Source: Hyphomicrobiales bacterium | GTDB lineage: Bacteria > Pseudomonadota > Alphaproteobacteria > Rhizobiales > Rhizobiaceae | Reading direction: 5' to 3' | Assembly (NCBI GenBank): GCA_900471605.1 | Contig: UCEY01000021.1 | Span: 124,199-188,198, forward strand | Length of the DNA stretch: 64,000 nucleotides | Shown: piece by piece, positions 62,673 to 64,000 of the stretch | Numbering within the stretch: position 1 is the stretch's first letter | How the letters are laid out: each line of letters begins with the position of its first letter | The notes under the pieces: model-generated | Told to the model about the DNA's origin: nothing | The model's database searches: none | What the model saw: the letters and a program-made list of their open reading frames with translations, nothing else | Program-made: the position numbers and the translations under genes

Positions 62673-63851
62673 ATGCTCAACAGAAGAACGCTCATGGTAG
62701 CGGCAGGCGTCGCGCTCGGCTGCCTCGCAGCCATGCCGGCCGCAGCCCAGGAAACCGTCAAGATCGGTCTCATCCTGCCGATGACCGGCCCCTTCGCATC
62801 GACCGGTCGCCAGGTTTCGGCAGGCGCCAAGACCTTCATGGCGATGAAGGGCGACACTGTGGCCGGCAAGAAGATCGAACTGATCATCCGCGACGACGCC
62901 GGCACCGCCGATCAGACCCGCCGTATCGCACAGGAACTGGTCGTCAACGACGGCGCCAAGGTTCTGGCCGGTTTCGGCCTGACGCCGCTTGCTATGGCGG
63001 TCGCCCCGGTCGCGACCCAGGCGAAGATCCCGTCCGTGGTCATGGCCGCCGGCACGGCCTCCATCACCAAGGCATCGGAATTCATCACCCGCACTTCGGG
63101 CACCCTGCCGCAATATTCGCTTCCGGTCGGCACCTGGGCTGCCGAAAACAAGATCAAGAAGGTCGTGACGCTGGTTTCCGACTACGGTCCGGGCATCGAC
63201 GCGGAGAAGTGGTTCACCAAGGAATTCAAGGCCAAGGGCGGCGAGATCGTCGAAGCCGTGCGCGTGCCGCTCGCCAATCCCGACTTCGCCCCCTTCCTGC
63301 AGCGCGTCCGTGACGCCAAGCCGGATGCGGTCTTCGTGTTCCTGCCGTCGGGCGCCGGTTCGCTGTTCATGAAGCAGTTCGCCGACCGCGGCCTTGCAGA
63401 CGCCGGCATCAAGCTGATCGCGACCGGCGACGTTACCGACGACGACATCCTCAATTCGATGGGCAAGCCGGCAATCGGCACCATTACCGGCCATTTCTAT
63501 GCGACCGCGCATGACAGCCCGGAAAACAAGGCCTATGTCGCGGCCTTCAAGAAGGCCAATGCCGACATGCGCCCGAACTTCATGTCCGTTGGCGGTTACG
63601 ATGGCATGGCGCTGATCTACGCGGCACTCGAAAAGACCAAGGGCGACGTTACCGGCCCGGCCTTCATGGCAGCCGTCAAGGGTCTCTCCTGGACGAGCCC
63701 GCGCGGCCCCGTCTCGATCGATCCGGATACCCGCGACATCATCCAGAACATCTATATGCGCGAGGTCAAGGATGTGAACGGCGAGCTGCAGAACGTCGAG
63801 TTCCAGACGTTCAAGGCTCTCAAGGATCCGGAAAAGGCAGAAGCCAAGTAA
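62673..63851 (+). CDS. branched-chain amino acid-type ABC substrate-binding protein (LivK family), copy 2
   Basis: A 392-residue periplasmic protein strongly similar to copy 1 along its whole length. It has the same signal-peptide style (MLNRRTLMVAAGVALGCLAA, cleavage before QET), VKIGLILPMTGPFASTGRQV, LVSDYGPGIDAEKWFTKEFK, LANPDFAPFLQRVRDAKPDA and SWTSPRGPVSIDPDTRDII. Differences concentrate around residues 120-165 (VVMAAGTASITKASEFITRT here), a part of the fold near the ligand cleft in this family, so the two may bind different ligands. GAGGAGGGAA precedes the ATG. It too lacks adjacent permease genes. Confidence 0.92.
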   Translation: MLNRRTLMVAAGVALGCLAAMPAAAQETVKIGLILPMTGPFASTGRQVSAGAKTFMAMKGDTVAGKKIELIIRDDAGTADQTRRIAQELVVNDGAKVLAGFGLTPLAMAVAPVATQAKIPSVVMAAGTASITKASEFITRTSGTLPQYSLPVGTWAAENKIKKVVTLVSDYGPGIDAEKWFTKEFKAKGGEIVEAVRVPLANPDFAPFLQRVRDAKPDAVFVFLPSGAGSLFMKQFADRGLADAGIKLIATGDVTDDDILNSMGKPAIGTITGHFYATAHDSPENKAYVAAFKKANADMRPNFMSVGGYDGMALIYAALEKTKGDVTGPAFMAAVKGLSWTSPRGPVSIDPDTRDIIQNIYMREVKDVNGELQNVEFQTFKALKDPEKAEAK

Positions 63852-63965
63852 GGGGGAGGAAAACCCCTCGCTCCGCTCGCTCGGCGCATCTTTTCCCCGA
63901 ATGCAAAGGGAAGATCCAGCAAGGCGGATGGGGCCGAGACTTTACTTTCGTCCGTCCTGACGAAA

Positions 63966-63995
63966 GGGCTCAAGGCACTTGAGCCCCTTCGTTTT
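63966..63995 (+). terminator. Rho-independent terminator after copy 2
   Basis: GGGCTCAAG (63966-63974) and CTTGAGCCC (63978-63986) form a perfect 9-bp stem with a GCA loop, followed by CTTCGTTTT. It lies 114 bp after the stop codon of copy 2. Confidence 0.8.
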
Positions 63996-64000
63996 CCCGG

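Overview
The window reads as chromosome or large-replicon DNA of a Rhizobiales-type alphaproteobacterium, probably Rhizobiaceae. This is inferred from the high GC, the dense ABC-transporter content, FCD-type GntR and LysR regulators beside catabolic operons, small rhizobial-style proteins, and the gene styles themselves. I saw no ribosomal marker, tRNA, transposase or CRISPR array. Almost everything is uptake plus catabolism of organic compounds.

Region A (1-15.2 kb): the 3' part of a Gfo/Idh/MocA oxidoreductase, then a ten-gene minus-strand operon read from 14235 down to 756. Its order is C45 acyl-hydrolase, family-5 binding protein, DppB, DppC, fused DppDF, ornithine aminotransferase, M20 amidohydrolase, omega-amino-acid:pyruvate aminotransferase preceded by an SGNH esterase, and aconitase. 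A divergent GntR regulator with two winged-helix domains faces it. The set looks like uptake and stepwise dismantling of an acylated, amide- or ester-linked amino compound; the compound is unknown.

Region B (15.2-29 kb): a uronate-polysaccharide locus. It has a carbohydrate ABC transporter (binding protein, two permeases, ATPase, YesL), a GH88 unsaturated glucuronyl hydrolase, a DUF2264 protein, a heparinase II/III-type lyase, a discoidin-like protein, an FCD GntR regulator, and an unusual acetyltransferase fused to a probable alpha-toroid domain.

Region C (29-33.2 kb): several small hypothetical genes, many with strong Shine-Dalgarno (SD) sequences, including one GCG_CRPN-type secreted protein.

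Region D (32-42.8 kb): a sulfatase module. It has a formylglycine-generating enzyme, two CxPxR sulfatases and an Opp-type transporter (with fused permease-ATPase) whose operon ends in a sulfatase, plus a LysR regulator.

Region E (42.8-50 kb): a xylo-oligosaccharide module with ATPase, GH43 xylosidase, two permeases, binding protein and a divergent XylR.

Region F (50-56.5 kb): a third Opp-type transporter with separate B, C, D and F subunits, divergent from mannonate dehydratase (uxuA), which suggests glucuronate-containing substrates.

Region G (56.5-64 kb): two closely related orphan branched-chain-type binding proteins 4 kb apart, with matching promoters. Between them lie a GST, a Gre factor, a MYG1-family hydrolase and a LysR regulator with two HTH domains.
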